A DNA stretch of 64,000 nucleotides from Homarus americanus (GCF_018991925.1 NW_024744357.1:1828492-1892491), one strand, 5' to 3'. Counted from the stretch's first letter, positions 44,018-55,925 are shown. Translations and numbers: made by a program. The notes: generated by a model from the letters alone, not told the origin.

Positions 44018-44215
44018 GGGAGGAGGGGGGGGGGTGGTATTAGCACTGACTACTGCAGTAAAGTCACAGGAGGAGGAGGTAGAAGGGAAGAGGTGACTAG
44101 GAGGAGGAAGAGAAAGGAGAATAAAAGGAGGAGGAGGAGGTAGGAGGAGGTAATCAACATGAAGAAGAAGAACAACAGGGGGTGAGGAAGAGGAGGAGGG
44201 GAGGAGGAAGATGAA
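44018..44215 (+). repeat. AGG-rich purine tract
   Basis: GGAGGAGG/GAAGAAGAA imperfect trinucleotides. The minus Ser/Pro/Leu frame across it is compositional. Confidence 0.8.
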
Positions 44216-44282
44216 GATCACCTCTGAGAGATTATTATCAACATTAAAGAGTTTTCCACGCACCGGCTTAGTCAGTCTGGGC

Positions 44283-44640
44283 AGAGGTCAGGCACGTGTA
44301 GGTTAGGTCAGGTAGTCAGGTCAGGCACGTGTAGGTTAGGTTCTGTTAGGTTAGGCACGTGTAGGTTCTGTTAGGTTAGGTAATGCGTGTGTTAGGTTAG
44401 GTTGGCACGTGTAGGTTAGGTTCTGTTAGGTTAGGCACGTGTAGGTTCTGTTAGGTTAGGCAATGTGTGTTATGGGCTGTGGTGGTACGTGTGTGTTTGT
44501 TGTCAGGCACGAGGTTGGGTCAGGCCTGTCAGGGGTCAGGAAGTTTGATTAGCCGCTTTGTGTTAGGCTAGGTTTGCTTTGGTGGTTAGGATGTTATCTT
44601 TGGTTAGGTGTAGTTAGGTTAGCTTTGGTTCGGAAATGGC
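44283..44640 (+). repeat. TTAGG-like tract with GGCACGTGTAGG units
   Basis: About five units of 30-37 bp with GGCACGTGTAGGTTAGG and TTCTGTTAGGTTA, decaying into TTGGTTAG/GTTTTGTTG-rich sequence up to about 44820. CACGTG is an E-box palindrome repeated in most units. Confidence 0.8.
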
Positions 44641-44857
44641 TTTGTTGGGTTTGTGTTGATTAGCTTTTGGCTTGGCAATTTGTAGTTGTTTAGTTTTGTT
44701 GCTGCCTGTGTTAGTTTGGTTGGTTGTTATAGTTGTGTTGTTTAGCTTTGTTAGTTTGTGTTAGCTAGCTTGTGTGTTGTGTCTGTTGGTTGGGTTCTGT
44801 GTTGGCTTTTGGGAAGGCTGTGAGTAGTTGTGTTGCTTTGTTGTGTTGGTGTTGCAG

Positions 44858-45023
44858 ATTTATTTAGAAATGGTCAGGACAGAGGCCACTGTTTTTATAA
44901 TGAATTAAACACAAAAATCAGAAAGGTTTTATCAGTCATGTTTGTTCGTCTCAGGGAGGCGTTTGTCACCGAGGCTGGTTGTTGTTGTTTGGGTTCCTGT
45001 GGGGGCAGCCGGATTTGTGGATG
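44858..45023 (+). CDS. Protein-like open segment, possible terminal exon
   Basis: An acceptor-like TTTGTTGTGTTGGTGTTGCAG precedes a 54-codon open frame, starting after 2 nt, with LFRNGQDRGHCFYNELNTK, VMFVRLREAFVTEAG and a CCCLGSCGG end before TGA. Its composition is unlike the arrays. It would fit in phase after the 23-nt candidate exon at 36616. There is no polyadenylation signal close by, and a promoter-like island overlaps its end, so it may be chance. Confidence 0.2.
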
Positions 45024-45024
45024 A

Positions 45025-45094
45025 GGGGCGGGGCTAGTATCTCTGACGTCACACGAACGGTTGGATTGTAAACAAGACACAACGGGAAGCGGAG

Positions 45095-45178
<84 letters not shown>
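45025..45178. promoter_or_regulatory. GC box, CRE and long (CT)n
   Basis: GGGGCGGGGC (45025-45034) and a perfect TGACGTCA (45044-45051) lie 10 bp apart, followed by an 82-bp CT run (45097-45178). GC box plus CRE is a common promoter pairing, and CT/GA runs bind GAGA-type factors in arthropods. No transcript start or TATA is evident. Confidence 0.4.
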
Positions 45179-45181
<3 letters not shown>

Positions 45182-45279
45182 TTATCATTATAATTTATTT
45201 GTTTTAATTAAAAGCTGGTAATTCTGCCTCTAAGGTTTTAATAATTCCGTCTATTATTATCCTTTGCAAAAATTTCTTT

Positions 45280-45291
45280 ATTATTATTATA

Positions 45292-45325
<34 letters not shown>

Positions 45326-45422
45326 GAGTGATAAAAGAGAATGAAAGGGATATAGAGAGGGGGGTGAGAGGGAGAAGTGAGAGGATTGAGGCAGGAAGAA
45401 AGGGAGAGAGAGAGAGAGAGAT
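45280..45422 (+). repeat. (ATT)n and (GA)n microsatellites
   Basis: ATT run at 45280-45324 and GA run at 45403-45422, separated by A/G-rich sequence. Confidence 0.93.
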
Positions 45423-45461
45423 CTAACATGTGACTTCATATGGGCTACCTAAATCCACCCT

Positions 45462-48400
45462 CTGAACCCCTCATGACTCCTCCTCTCCTCATGAGCCCTC
45501 CCCTCCTCATGACTCCTCCCGTCCTCATGACTCCTCCCTTCCTCATGACTTCCCTCATGACCTCTCCTCTCCTCATGACCTTCCTCTCCCTTGACCCTCC
45601 TCTCCTCATGACCCTCCTCTCCTCTTGGCCCTCCTCTCTCCTCATTGACCCTCCTCTCCTCATGACCCCTCCTCCTCGTGACCCCTCCTCTCCTCATGAC
45701 CCTCCTCCTCATGACCCCTCCTCCCTCATGACCCTCCTCTCCTCATGACCCTCCTCTCCTCAGACCCTCCTCTCCTCATGACCCTCCTCTCCTCATGACC
45801 CCTCCTCTCCTCACGACCCCTCCCTCTCCTCACTGACCCTCCTCTCCTCACGACCCTCTCCTCTCCTCATGACCTCTCCTCCCTCTCCCACCCCTCCCTC
45901 TCTCATGACCCTCCTCTCATGCTCCTCCCTCCTCATGACCCTCCTCTCTGCCCTCTTCTCCCTCAGACCCTCTCCCTCCTCGCGGCCCCTCCCTCCTCAT
46001 GACCCTCCTCTCCTCATGGCCCTCCTCTCCTCTGACCTCCTCTCCTCATGCCCCTCCTCTCCCTCATGACCCCTCCTTCCTCATGCCCTCCTCCCTCGGC
46101 CTCCTCTCCTCATGCCCCTCCTCTCCTCATGACCCCTCCTCTCCCTCATGACCCTCCTCTCTCCTCATGGCCTCCTCTCCTCGTGGCCCCTTCCTCTCCT
46201 CTGAGCTCCCCTCATGAGCCTCCCTCTTCATGACTCCTCCCTCCTCAGCCTGCCCCTCCTTCCTCATGGCCCTTCCCTCCTCAGACCCCTCCCTTCCCTC
46301 ACGACCCCTCTCCCTTTTGGCCCCTCCTCTCCTCCGTGGCCTCTCTCCTCATGACCTTTCCTCTCCTCATAAGCCTCCCTCCTCGAGTCCTCCCTCCCTC
46401 ATGACCCCTCCCTCCCTCATGCCCTCCCTCTCCTGGCCCCTCCCTCCCTCATGACCCCTCCCCTCCCTCATGACCCTCCCTCCCTTCTCATGACCCCTCC
46501 CTCCTCACGAGCCCCTCTCCCCTCATGCCCTCCTCTCTCTTGACCCCTCCTCTCCTCCTCATGGCCCCTCCCTCTCTCTCTGACCCCTCCCCTCTCTTGC
46601 CCCTTCCCCTCATGGCCCTCCTCTCCTCATGTCCCCTCCTCTCCTCATGACCCCTCCTCTCCCTCATGACCCCTCCCTCCTCAGACCCTCCTCTCCTCAT
46701 GGCCCTCCTCTCTCACGGCCCTCCTCTCCTCACGACCCTCCTCTCCTCCTGACCCTCCCTCCTCATGACCCCTCCCTCCTCATGGCCCTCCCTCCTCCTC
46801 ATGGGCCCCTCCTCTCCTCATGACCCCTTCCTCTCCTTCGTAGACCCCTCCCTCTCATGCTCTCCCTCTCATGACCCCTCCTCTCCTCATGACCTCCTCT
46901 CCTCATGACCCTCCCTCCTCATGTCCCTCCTCTCCTCATGGCCCCTCTCCTCTCCTTCTTTGCCCCTCTCTCTCCTCATGGCCTCTCCTCTCCTGGCCCT
47001 CCTCTCCTCATGACCCCTCCTCTCTCATGACCCCTCCTCTCCTCACGACCTCTCTCCCTCGGCTCCTCTCCTCTTGACTCCTCCTCTCTTCACGACCCCT
47101 CCTCTCCTCTGACCCCTCCTCTCCCATGACCCTTCCTCTCCCCCTTCCTTCCTCTCCTCCTTCTCCTCTGCTCCTCCTTCCTCATGCCCTCCTCTCCCAT
47201 GCTCCTCTCCTCATGGCCCCTCCTCTCCCTCATGGCCCCTCCTCTTCATGGCCCCTCCTCTCCTCATGACCCCTCCTCTCCCTCATGACCCTCCTCTCCT
47301 CATGACCCTCCCTCCTCATGACTCTCCTCTCCTCATGACCCTCCTCTCCCTCATGACCCCTCCTCCCTCATGACCTCCTCCCCTCGCGCCCCTCCTCCCT
47401 CATGACCCTCCTCTCCTCATGACTCCTCCTCTCCTCATGACTCCTCCTCCTCATGGCTCCTCCTCCTCCTCATGACCCTCCTTTCCTCATGACCCTCCTC
47501 TCCTCTGCTCCTCCTCATGACCTCTCTCTCCTCATGACTCCTCCTCTCCTCATGACTCCTCCTCCTCATGACCTCTCCTTTCCTCATGACCCCTCCTCCT
47601 CACGACCCTCCCTCTCACTGACCCTCCTCTCCTCACGACCTCTCCTCTCCTCATGACCCCTCCTCTCATGACTCTTCCTCCTCATGACCCCTCCTCTCCT
47701 CATGACCCTCCTCCCTCATGACCCTCCTCTCCTCCCATGCTCCCTCCTCTCCCCTCATGACTCCTCCTCTCCCTCGCGACTCCTCCCCTCATGACCCCTC
47801 CTTTCCTCATGACCCTCCTCTCCTCATGACTCCTCCCTCTCTCATGACTCCTCCTCTCCTCATGACTCCTCCTCTCCTCATGACTCCTCCCTCTCCTCAT
47901 GACCCCTCCTCTCTCATGACTCCTCTCCTCCTCATGACCTCCTCTCCTCATGACCCCTCCTCTCCTCATGACTCTCCTCTCCTCATGACTCCTCTCCCTC
48001 TCTCCTCATGACCTCTCCTCCTCATGACCCTCCTCCTCATGACCCTCCTCTCCTCATGACTCCTCCTTCCTCATGACTCCTCCCTCTCCTATGACTCCTC
48101 CTCTCCTCATGACCCCTCCTCTCCTCATGACCCTCCTCTCCTCATGACTCCTCCTCTCTCCTTGATCCCTCCTCCTCCCATGACCCTCCTTCTCATGACC
48201 CCTCCTTTCCTCATGACTCTCCTCTCCTCATGGCCCTCCTTCCTCATGACCCTCCTCTCCTCTTTCATGACTCTCCTTCTCCTCATGACTTCCTCTCTCT
48301 CTTATGACCCTCCTCTCCTCATGACCCCTCCCTTCCCTCATGACTCCTCCCTTCTCATGACCCTCCCTCTCATGACTCCTCCCTCTCATGACTCCCCCAT

Positions 48401-49222
48401 GACCCTCCCTCTCATGACTCCTCCCTCTCATGACCCCTCCTCTCATGACTCCTCCCTCCTGACCCCTCTCCCTTCTCATGACCCCTCCCTCTCATGACCC
48501 CTCCCTCTCATGACCCCTCCCTCTCATGACCCCTCTCCCTCTCATGACCTCCCTCTCATGACTCCTCCCTCTCATGACTCCTCCTCTCATGACTCCTCCT
48601 CCCTATGACCCCTCCTCTCATGACCCTCCCTCTCATGACTCCTCCCTCTCTACCTCCTCTTGACTCCTCCTCATGACCCTCCCTCTCATGACTCTCTCCT
48701 CTCCTTCTGACCCCTCCCTCTCATGGCCCCTCCTCCTCATGACCCCTCCCTCTCTTGCTCCCTCCTCCCTCATGACCCCTCCTTCCTCATGACCCCTCCC
48801 TCTCATGACTCCTCCTCATGACCCTCCTCTCCTCATGACCCCTCCTTCCCTCATGACCCCTTCCTCTCATGACCCTCCCTCATGACCCTCCTCCTCTTCT
48901 GACCTCCTCCCTCTCATGACCCTCCTCCCTCATGACCCTCCTCCTCATGACCCCCTCCCTCTCAGACCCTCTCCTCCTTCATGACTCTCCTCCTGACCCT
49001 CCCTCTCATGACTCCTCCTCTCATGACCTCCTTCTCATGACCCCCTCCTTTCATGATCCCTCCCTCTCAGACCCTCCCTCATGACTCCTCCCTCTCATGA
49101 CTCCTCCTCATGACCCTCCTCTCATGACCCCTCCTCTCTCATGACCCTCCTCATGACTTCTCCTCATGACCCTCTCCTCTCTCATGACTCCTCCTCCTCT
49201 CATGACTCCTCCCTCTCATGAA
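45462..49222 (+). repeat. 15-17-bp minisatellite, CTCCTCTCCTCATGACC
   Basis: About 230 units of CTCCTCTCCTCATGACC and slipped or mutated forms over 3.76 kb, each with a TCATGA palindrome unless mutated. After about 48340 the unit shortens to CCTCCCTCTCATGAC. Frames are short and shifting. The second longest array of the window. Confidence 0.97.
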
Positions 49223-49638
49223 CTTTGAATCCATTATGATGATTTATTCCCTTCCCAACCCAAGAATTAAGGGTGAGGAGGGGGTCGTGTGTCGTCTATT
49301 CACCTATCTTACGAGTCTCTATTTCGTTCAAGATTCTCAAAGATTCTCTTACGTTCAAGATTCTCAAAGATTCTTAGGTTCAATTCACACCCTTTAATAG
49401 TTAATGTAAGAACGCGTCTGTCTCACTGAGGAATATAACTTTCGAAATGGCTTCCAATTTGTGCCGAGACTCTGGCCCATTAACTAGATAACGCTGTTCT
49501 CTCCTTTACACTTAACGAGGAATGTAGATGCTCCAACCTCTGAGAATCTGGGTCATGTTGAGGTCAATTGTGAGGTGGTTTTTTTGGGGTGGCAGGTCTG
49601 GAAAGTTTTGTTGGTGAAACTTCTATAATGACGTCAAT
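49223..49638. other. Unassigned stretch with tandem 26-bp duplication
   Basis: GTTCAAGATTCTCAAAGATTCT is present twice in tandem (about 49326-49375). Otherwise single-copy-looking sequence with no open frame or splice-bounded segment. Confidence 0.6.
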
Positions 49639-49639
49639 G

Positions 49640-49912
49640 GTGGTCTGGTGGGCGAGAGAACGTGAATGTGGTAGTGGGTGGAGGAGGAAAGTATAGGTGG
49701 GTAAGGGGAAAGTGAGGGGTGGGCAAAAGAAAGGTGAGGATGGACAATGTTGGGCAAGAGGAAAGTGGGCAATGGTTGGGCAAGAGAAAAGTGAGAGTGG
49801 GCAATTGGTGGGCAAGAGGAAGGTGAGGATGGACAAGAGGGAGGTAAAGGCGGGTAATAGTTAGGCAAGAGGAGGGCGAGGGTGGGCAATGGGTGGGCAA
49901 TAGTGTCAGCAG
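49640..49912 (+). repeat. ~28-bp minisatellite, GGGCAAGAGGAAGGTGAGGA
   Basis: About ten diverged units with GGTGGGCAAGAGGAAAGTGAGG. Minus Pro/Leu frames are shadows. Confidence 0.85.
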
Positions 49913-49995
49913 GCGGTCAGGCAATAAACAATTTCTCTATGTCTCCCCTCTACTGGGTCAAATTTTTCATGGTTTTGGCCACCTAATGAATTACT

Positions 49996-49996
<1 letters not shown>

Positions 49997-50092
<96 letters not shown>

Positions 50093-50099
50093 TGTGTGT
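49997..50099 (+). repeat. (TG)n microsatellite, ~100 bp
   Basis: A TG run of about 103 bp with one GG interruption near 50085. The longest pure dinucleotide run outside the 37-kb GT array. Confidence 0.97.
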
Positions 50100-50104
50100 C
50101 AAGG

Positions 50105-50265
50105 CTTCCCTCCCCCACCGTGGAAGGATGTGGTCAAGTACTCCCCACCATAATAGAGTGTGGAAGTGTGTGGCCCAGTAATCCCATTCCCCACCATGGG
50201 AGAGTGTGGCCCAATACCCCTTCATGGGAGAGAGTGAGGATGTGTGGCCCAAGGAAGGAAGGATA
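50105..50265 (+). repeat. ~36-bp repeat, CATGGGAGAGTGTGGCCCA
   Basis: Four imperfect units with CCCACCATGGGAGAGTGTGG and CCCAATACCCC-like ends. Confidence 0.8.
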
Positions 50266-50899
50266 TCAACATTCTCGCATTAGGCTTCACTAAACATGGT
50301 CGACCCTGCCAAGATCTCTCTCATAGGACCCCGAAACATATCAATTTTAGTGCCCAATTTACTCTTGGGATTATAGACTGAAGTCGCCTGGAGCGAAATT
50401 TTCTTCTCGGGACTATAAAATAAATTTCTTTCTTTAGTGCAAAAATTTTCCTCTCGATACGCAAGATCAAATTCTGGGTAAAAGTTTTCACTGTCCTTTA
50501 AATTTTCCTAATGATACCAAGAGTAGAATTTTCTGAGTCTAGGAAAGTCTCCCAACAGTGCCTCCTCCCCTTCCTCCATCCCTTTCCCTCCTTGTAGACC
50601 AGCGGAGTCTATCCCAAGAGCGTCGGAGAGTCTGTCGGGACTACGAACCAGAATATCCAAGGACCAAATTTTTCTTGGTTGACCCTGATGACCACTTAAA
50701 AAAAATTTTCCTCAAAGAACCCCCGAAGAAAATTTTAATAGCAAAATTGTCCTAGCACGAGCCTAGGAGTTCTACCCCGACCCTACACCCGAACCTAGCA
50801 GACGTGGAAAGCCCTAACGTCGTTTTCTCAGCCTAGAGAAAAAAAATCCGATTAAGCGATCGAATTTCACATTTTGTTTCTTGAGGAACTTTCTGAAGG
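50266..50899. other. Degenerate AATTTTC-periodic stretch
   Basis: AAATTTTC(T/C)TC, often followed by GGGACTAT or GATACCAAGA-like sequence, recurs about every 40-60 bp between 50340 and 50860. It looks like a very old tandem array. No gene supported. Confidence 0.5.
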
Positions 50900-51305
50900 T
50901 GAGGTGAGCGTCAGCTGAGGAACCTACTGACGGTGAGCTGGTAACCCCGGACAGTCTCAGCTCAATCATAGCTCCCAGACACCTCTCCGCTCACTCTCAG
51001 CTCCCCAGACAACTCTCAGCTCAACCATAGCTCCCAGACACCTCTCAGCTCACTTTCAGCTCCCCAGACACCTCAGCTCACTCTCAGCTCCCCTAGACAC
51101 CTCTCAGCTCACTTTCAGCTCCCCAGACACCTCTCAGCTCACTCTCAGCTTCCCAAACAACTCTCAGCTCCTCAGACAACTCTCAGCTCCCCAGACAATT
51201 CTCAGCTCACTCTCAACTCCCTAGATAACTCCCAACTGACTCTCGGCTCCCCTGACAACCATCGGCCCACTCTCAGCTCCCCAGTCAACTCTCAGCTCAC
51301 GAGTC
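50900..51305 (+). repeat. ~30-bp minisatellite, CTCAGCTCCCCAGACACCTC
   Basis: About 12 units of CTCTCAGCTC(A/C)CTCTCAGCT plus CCCCAGACA(A/C). A diverged start lies at 50900-50960. Confidence 0.93.
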
Positions 51306-51365
51306 CAGGAAGGAGCCACAAAAGAAGGGTGAACCAGGATGGATTATTGAAAATCTATGAGTTTG

Positions 51366-51500
51366 GTTAATTACTGTGTGTGTGTGGGTGGGGTGTGTGG
51401 ATGGGGGTGTGGGTGGGTGTGGATGGGGGTGTGGATGGGTGTGTGTGTGGGTGTTGTGTTTGCCTTTTATCATTCACATCTTTGTTATCATCATCGTAAT

Positions 51501-51538
<38 letters not shown>

Positions 51539-51545
51539 AATAGCA
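51366..51545 (+). repeat. GGGTGTGG-rich tract and (ATC)n
   Basis: GTGTGGATGGGGGTGTGGGTG repeats at 51366-51462 and an ATC run at 51501-51538. Confidence 0.9.
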
Positions 51546-51695
51546 CAGCATTATATAGAATACTTTATGTAACGTCTTGTAAATATATAAAAGACAACGT
51601 AGTGTTTGATTGACTTAAAGAAAATGGTATGAGTAACTAACTTATTACTGTGTGTGTGTCAGGTCATGTTGATTAACTAACTGTTTCTTTCACAG

Positions 51696-51731
51696 GTGTT
51701 ATAGGACCAGTGCTGCCTCACCTGGTAGAGG
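51696..51731 (+). CDS. Candidate micro-exon 7 (36 nt)
   Basis: The acceptor has two overlapping branch-like motifs (TTAACTAAC) and CTGTTTCTTTCACAG; the donor is AGAGG/GTGAGT. Both are near consensus. The third frame (2 nt, VIGPVLPHLVE, 1 nt) is clearly protein-like and joins in phase with 36616-36638 before and 61153-61268 after. Frame 2 is also open. A CT run starts 5 bp after the splice junction. Protein not recognised. Confidence 0.45.
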
Positions 51732-51734
51732 GTG

Positions 51735-51735
<1 letters not shown>

Positions 51736-51804
<69 letters not shown>
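51736..51804 (+). repeat. (CT)n microsatellite
   Basis: A CT run of about 69 bp immediately after the GTGAGT donor at 51732. Confidence 0.97.
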
Positions 51805-51808
<4 letters not shown>

Positions 51809-51918
51809 TCTTCTCTCTCTCTCTCTCTTCTCTGTATGTCTGTTATATTCTTTTGTATGTTTTTTTTATGTACGTACTCATGTGTGTGTGTGTTTGACCT
51901 ATTCAATATACGTATGTA

Positions 51919-54900
51919 GAGTCAAGTGTTACCAGAGCCAAGTGTTATCGGTTACCAGAGTCAAGTGTTACCAGAGCCAAGTGTTATCAGTTACCGAGCC
52001 AAGTGTTATCAGTTACTAGAGCCAAGTGTTACCAGAGCCAAGTGTTATCGGTTACTGGAGCAAGTGTTACCAGAGCCAAGTGTTACCAGAGTCATGTGTT
52101 ACCGAGCCAAGTGTTACCAGAGCCAAGTGTTACCAGAGCCAAGTGTTACTCAGAGTCAAGTGTTACCAGAGCCAAGTGTTACTGATTAGGAGCCAAGTGT
52201 TACCAGAGCCAAGTGTTACCAGAGTCAAGTGTTACCAGAGCCAAGTGTTATCGATACCGGAGCCAAGTGTTACCAGAGCAAGTGTTACCAGAGCCAAGTG
52301 TTACAGAGTCAAGTGTTACCAGAGCCAAGTGTTACCAGAGCCAAGTGTTACCAGAGTCAAGTGTTACTAGAGCCAAATGTTACCAGAGCCAAGTGTTACC
52401 AGAGTCAGTGTTACCAGAGCCAAGTGTTATCGATACTGAGCTAAGTGTTACCAGAGCCAAGTGTTACCAGAGTCATGTGTTACCAGGAGTCAAGTGTTAC
52501 CAGAGTCAAGTGTTACCAGAGCCAAGTGTTACCAGAGCCAAGTGTTACCAGAGCCAAGTGTTACTGATTACCGGAGCCAAGTGTTACCAGAGCCAAGTGT
52601 TACCAGAGTCATGTGTTGGCCAGAGTCAAGTGTTACCAGAGCCAAGTGTTACCAGAGCCAAGTGTTGCCAGAGCTGGTGTTACCAGAGCCAAGTGTTATC
52701 GGTTACGGAGCCAAGTGTTACCAGAGCCAAGTGTTACCAGAGTCAAGTGTTACCAGAGTCAAGTGTTATCGGTTACCGGAGCCAAGTGTTACCAGAGCTT
52801 GCAGACAGAGCAAGTGTTACAGAGCTGGTGTTATCGGTTACTGAGCCAAGTGTTACCAGAGCCAAGTGTTACCAGAGTCAAGTGTTACCAGAGTCAAGTG
52901 TTACCGGTTACCGGAGCCAAGTGTTACCAGAGCCAAGTGTTGCTCAGAGTCAAGTGTTACCAGAGCCAAGTGTTATCGGTTACCGGAGCCAAGTGTTACC
53001 AGAGCCAAGTGTTACCAGGAGCTAGGTGTTACCAGAGTCAAGTGTTACCAGAGTCAGTGTTACCAGAGCCAAGTGTTATCGGTTACCGGAGCTGTGCTTC
53101 AGAGCTAAGTGTTACCAGAGTCAAGTGTTACCAGAGCTAAGTGTTACCAGAGCCAAGTGTTACCAGAGTCGTGTTACCAGAGTCAAGTGTTACCAGAGTC
53201 AAGTGTTACCAGAGCCAAGTGTTACAGGTCAAGTGTTACCAGAGCCAGTGTTATCGGTTACCAGAGCCAAGTGTTACCAGAGCCAAGTGTTACCAGAGTC
53301 AGTGTTACCAGAGTCAAGTGTTATCGGTTACCGGAGCCGGCGTTACCAGAGCCAAGTGTTACCAGAGTCAAGTGTTACCAGAGCCAAGTGTTATCGGTTA
53401 CCGGAGCTAAGTGTTACCAGAGCTAAGGTTACTAGAGCTATGTTACCAGAGTCATGTTACCAGAGCTAAGTGCAACCAGAGTCAAGTGTTATCGGTTACC
53501 GGAGCTAAGTGTTACCAGAGCCGTGTTACCAGAGTTGATGTGTTACCAGAGCCAAGTGTTACCAGAGTCAAGTGTTACCAGAGCCAAGTGTTATCGGTTA
53601 CCGGAGCCAAGTGTTACCAGAGCCAAGTGTTACCAGAGCCAAGTGTTACCAGAGTCAAGTGTTACCAGAGCCATGTTACCAGAGTCAAGTGTTACCAGAG
53701 CCAAGTGTTATCGGTTACCGGAGCCAAGTGTTACCAGAGCCAAGTGTTACCAGAGTCAAGTGTTACCAGAGTCAAGTGTTACCAGAGCCAAGTGTTACCA
53801 GAGTCAAGTGTTACCAGAGCCAAGGTTATCGGCCAATGGGAGCTAAGTGTTCCAGAGCCAAGTGTTACCAGAGCCAAGTGTTACTTGTGAGTCAGTGTTA
53901 CCAGAGCTAGGTGTTACTAGAGTCAGTGTTACCAGAGCCAAGTGTTATCGGTTACCGGAGCTGCGTTATCGTTACCGGAGTTCAAGTGTTACCAGAGCTA
54001 AGTGTTACCAGAGTCATGTGTTACAGAGCTAAGTGTTATCGGTTACCGAGCCAAGTGTTACCAGAGCCTGTTACCAGAGTCATGTAGTTACCAGAGCCAA
54101 GTGTTATCGGTTACCGGAGCCAAGTGTTACCAGAGCCAAGTGTTACCAGAGTCAAGTGTTACCAGAGTCAAGTGTTATCGGTTACCAGAGCCAAGTGTTA
54201 TTGGTTACCAGAGCCAAGGGTTATTGGTTACCAGAGCCAAGTGTTACCAGAGCCAAGTGTTACCAGAGCCAAGTGTTACCAGAGCTGGTGTGGTTACCAG
54301 GCATGTTCTGAGCTGGGTTATCGGTTTGGAGTCAAGTGTTACCAGAGCTAGTGTTATCGTTACCGGAGCCAAGTGTTACTAGAGACTGGGTGTTATTGGT
54401 TGCTGGAGCCATGTTAGCCAGTTACCAGAGCTATGTTATTGGGTTACCGGAGCCAAGTGTTACCAGAGCTAAGTGTTATCGTTAATGGAGCTAAGTGTTA
54501 CCAGTTACCAGAGCCTAGTGTTACTAGAGCCTAGTGTTACCAGAGCCAAGTGTTACCAGAGCCAAGTGTTACCAGAGCCTAGTGTGTTACCAGAGCCAAG
54601 TGTTACCAGAGCCAAGTGTTACCAGAGCCGAGTGTTATCGGTTACCGGAGCCAAGTGTTACCAGTTACCAGAGCCAGTGTTATCGGTTACCGGAGCTAAG
54701 TATATCTGTTACTGGAGCCAAGTGTTACCAGTTACCAGAGCTAAGTGTTACCAGATTCAAGTGTTACCAGAGCCAAGTGTTATCGGTTACCGGAGTCAAG
54801 TGTTACCAGTTACCAGAGCTGCAGTTACCAGAGTCGAGTGTTACCAGAACCAAGTGTTACCGGAGCTAAGTGTTACTCAGAGCCAAGTGTTACCAGAGTC

Positions 54901-55560
54901 GAGTGTTACCAGAGCCAAGTGTTATCGGTTACCGAGTCAAGTGTTACCAGTTACCAGAGCCAAGTGTTACCAGAGCCAGGTGTTACCAGATTCAAGTGTT
55001 ACCAGAGCCAAGTGTTATCGGTTACCGGAGCCAAGTGTTACCAGTTACCATAGTCAAGTGTTTCCAGAGTCAAGTGCTACCAGAGCCAAGTGTTACCAGA
55101 GCAAAGTGTTACAAGAGTCAAATGTTACCAGAATCAAGTGTTACAAGAGCAAAGTGTTACAAGAGCAAAGTGTTACAGGAGCCAAGTGTTACCAAAGTTA
55201 AGTGTTACACCTGTTACCAGAGCCAAGTGTTACCAGTGTTACCAGAGCCAAGTGTTACCAGAGCAAGGTGTTACCAGTGTTACCAGAGCCAAGTGTTACC
55301 AGTGTTAAGTGTTACGGGAGCCAAGTGTTACCAGAGCCACGTGTTACCAGAGCCAAGTATAACCAGAGCCAAGTGTTACAAGTGTTACCAGAGTCAAGTG
55401 TTACCTGAGTCAAGTGTTACCAGAATCAAGTGTTACCAGAGTAAAGTGTTACCAGTGTTACTAGAGCCAAGTGTTACCAGAGTCAAGTGTTACCAGAATC
55501 AAGTGTTACCAAATTCAAGTGTTACCAGTGCTACCAGAGCCAAGCGTTACAAGAGTCAAC
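51919..55560 (+). repeat. 16-bp minisatellite, AGTGTTACCAGAGCCA
   Basis: About 220 units of AGTGTTACCAGAG(C/T)CA with an interspersed longer form containing AGTGTTATCGGTTACCGGAG, placed roughly every 5-10 units. After 55090 it changes to AAGAGCAAAGTGTTAC and CAGTGTTACC forms. Fragmentary CYQSQVLPE frames are shadows. Confidence 0.97.
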
Positions 55561-55572
55561 CGTGTGGACTAT

Positions 55573-55925
55573 TAGTGTTAGGTTAGGTTTGGTTAGGTTA
55601 GGTTTGGTTAGGTTAGGTTAGGATTAAGTTACGTTTGGGTTGGGTAATTTGGATAGGTTTGGTTAAGTTAGGTTATGCTAGGTTTGGTTAAGTTAGGTCA
55701 TGCTAGGTTAGGTTAAAGTTAGGTCATGTTAGGTTAGGTTAAAGTTAGGTCATGTTAGGTTAGGTTAAAGTTAGGTCATGTTAGGTTAGGTTAAAGTTAG
55801 GTCATGTTAGGTCATGTTAGGTTAGGTTAAAGTTAGGTCATGTTAGGTTAAAGTTAGGTCATGTTAGGTTAAAGTTAGGTCATGTTAGGTTAGGTTACGC
55901 TACGTTATATTTAGGTTAGGTTAGA
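55573..55925 (+). repeat. TTAGG-like tract with 26-bp unit
   Basis: GGTTAGGTTTGGTTAGG, then about eight copies of GTTAGGTTAAAGTTAGGTCAT. Degenerate telomere-like pentamers on the + strand. Confidence 0.9.
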
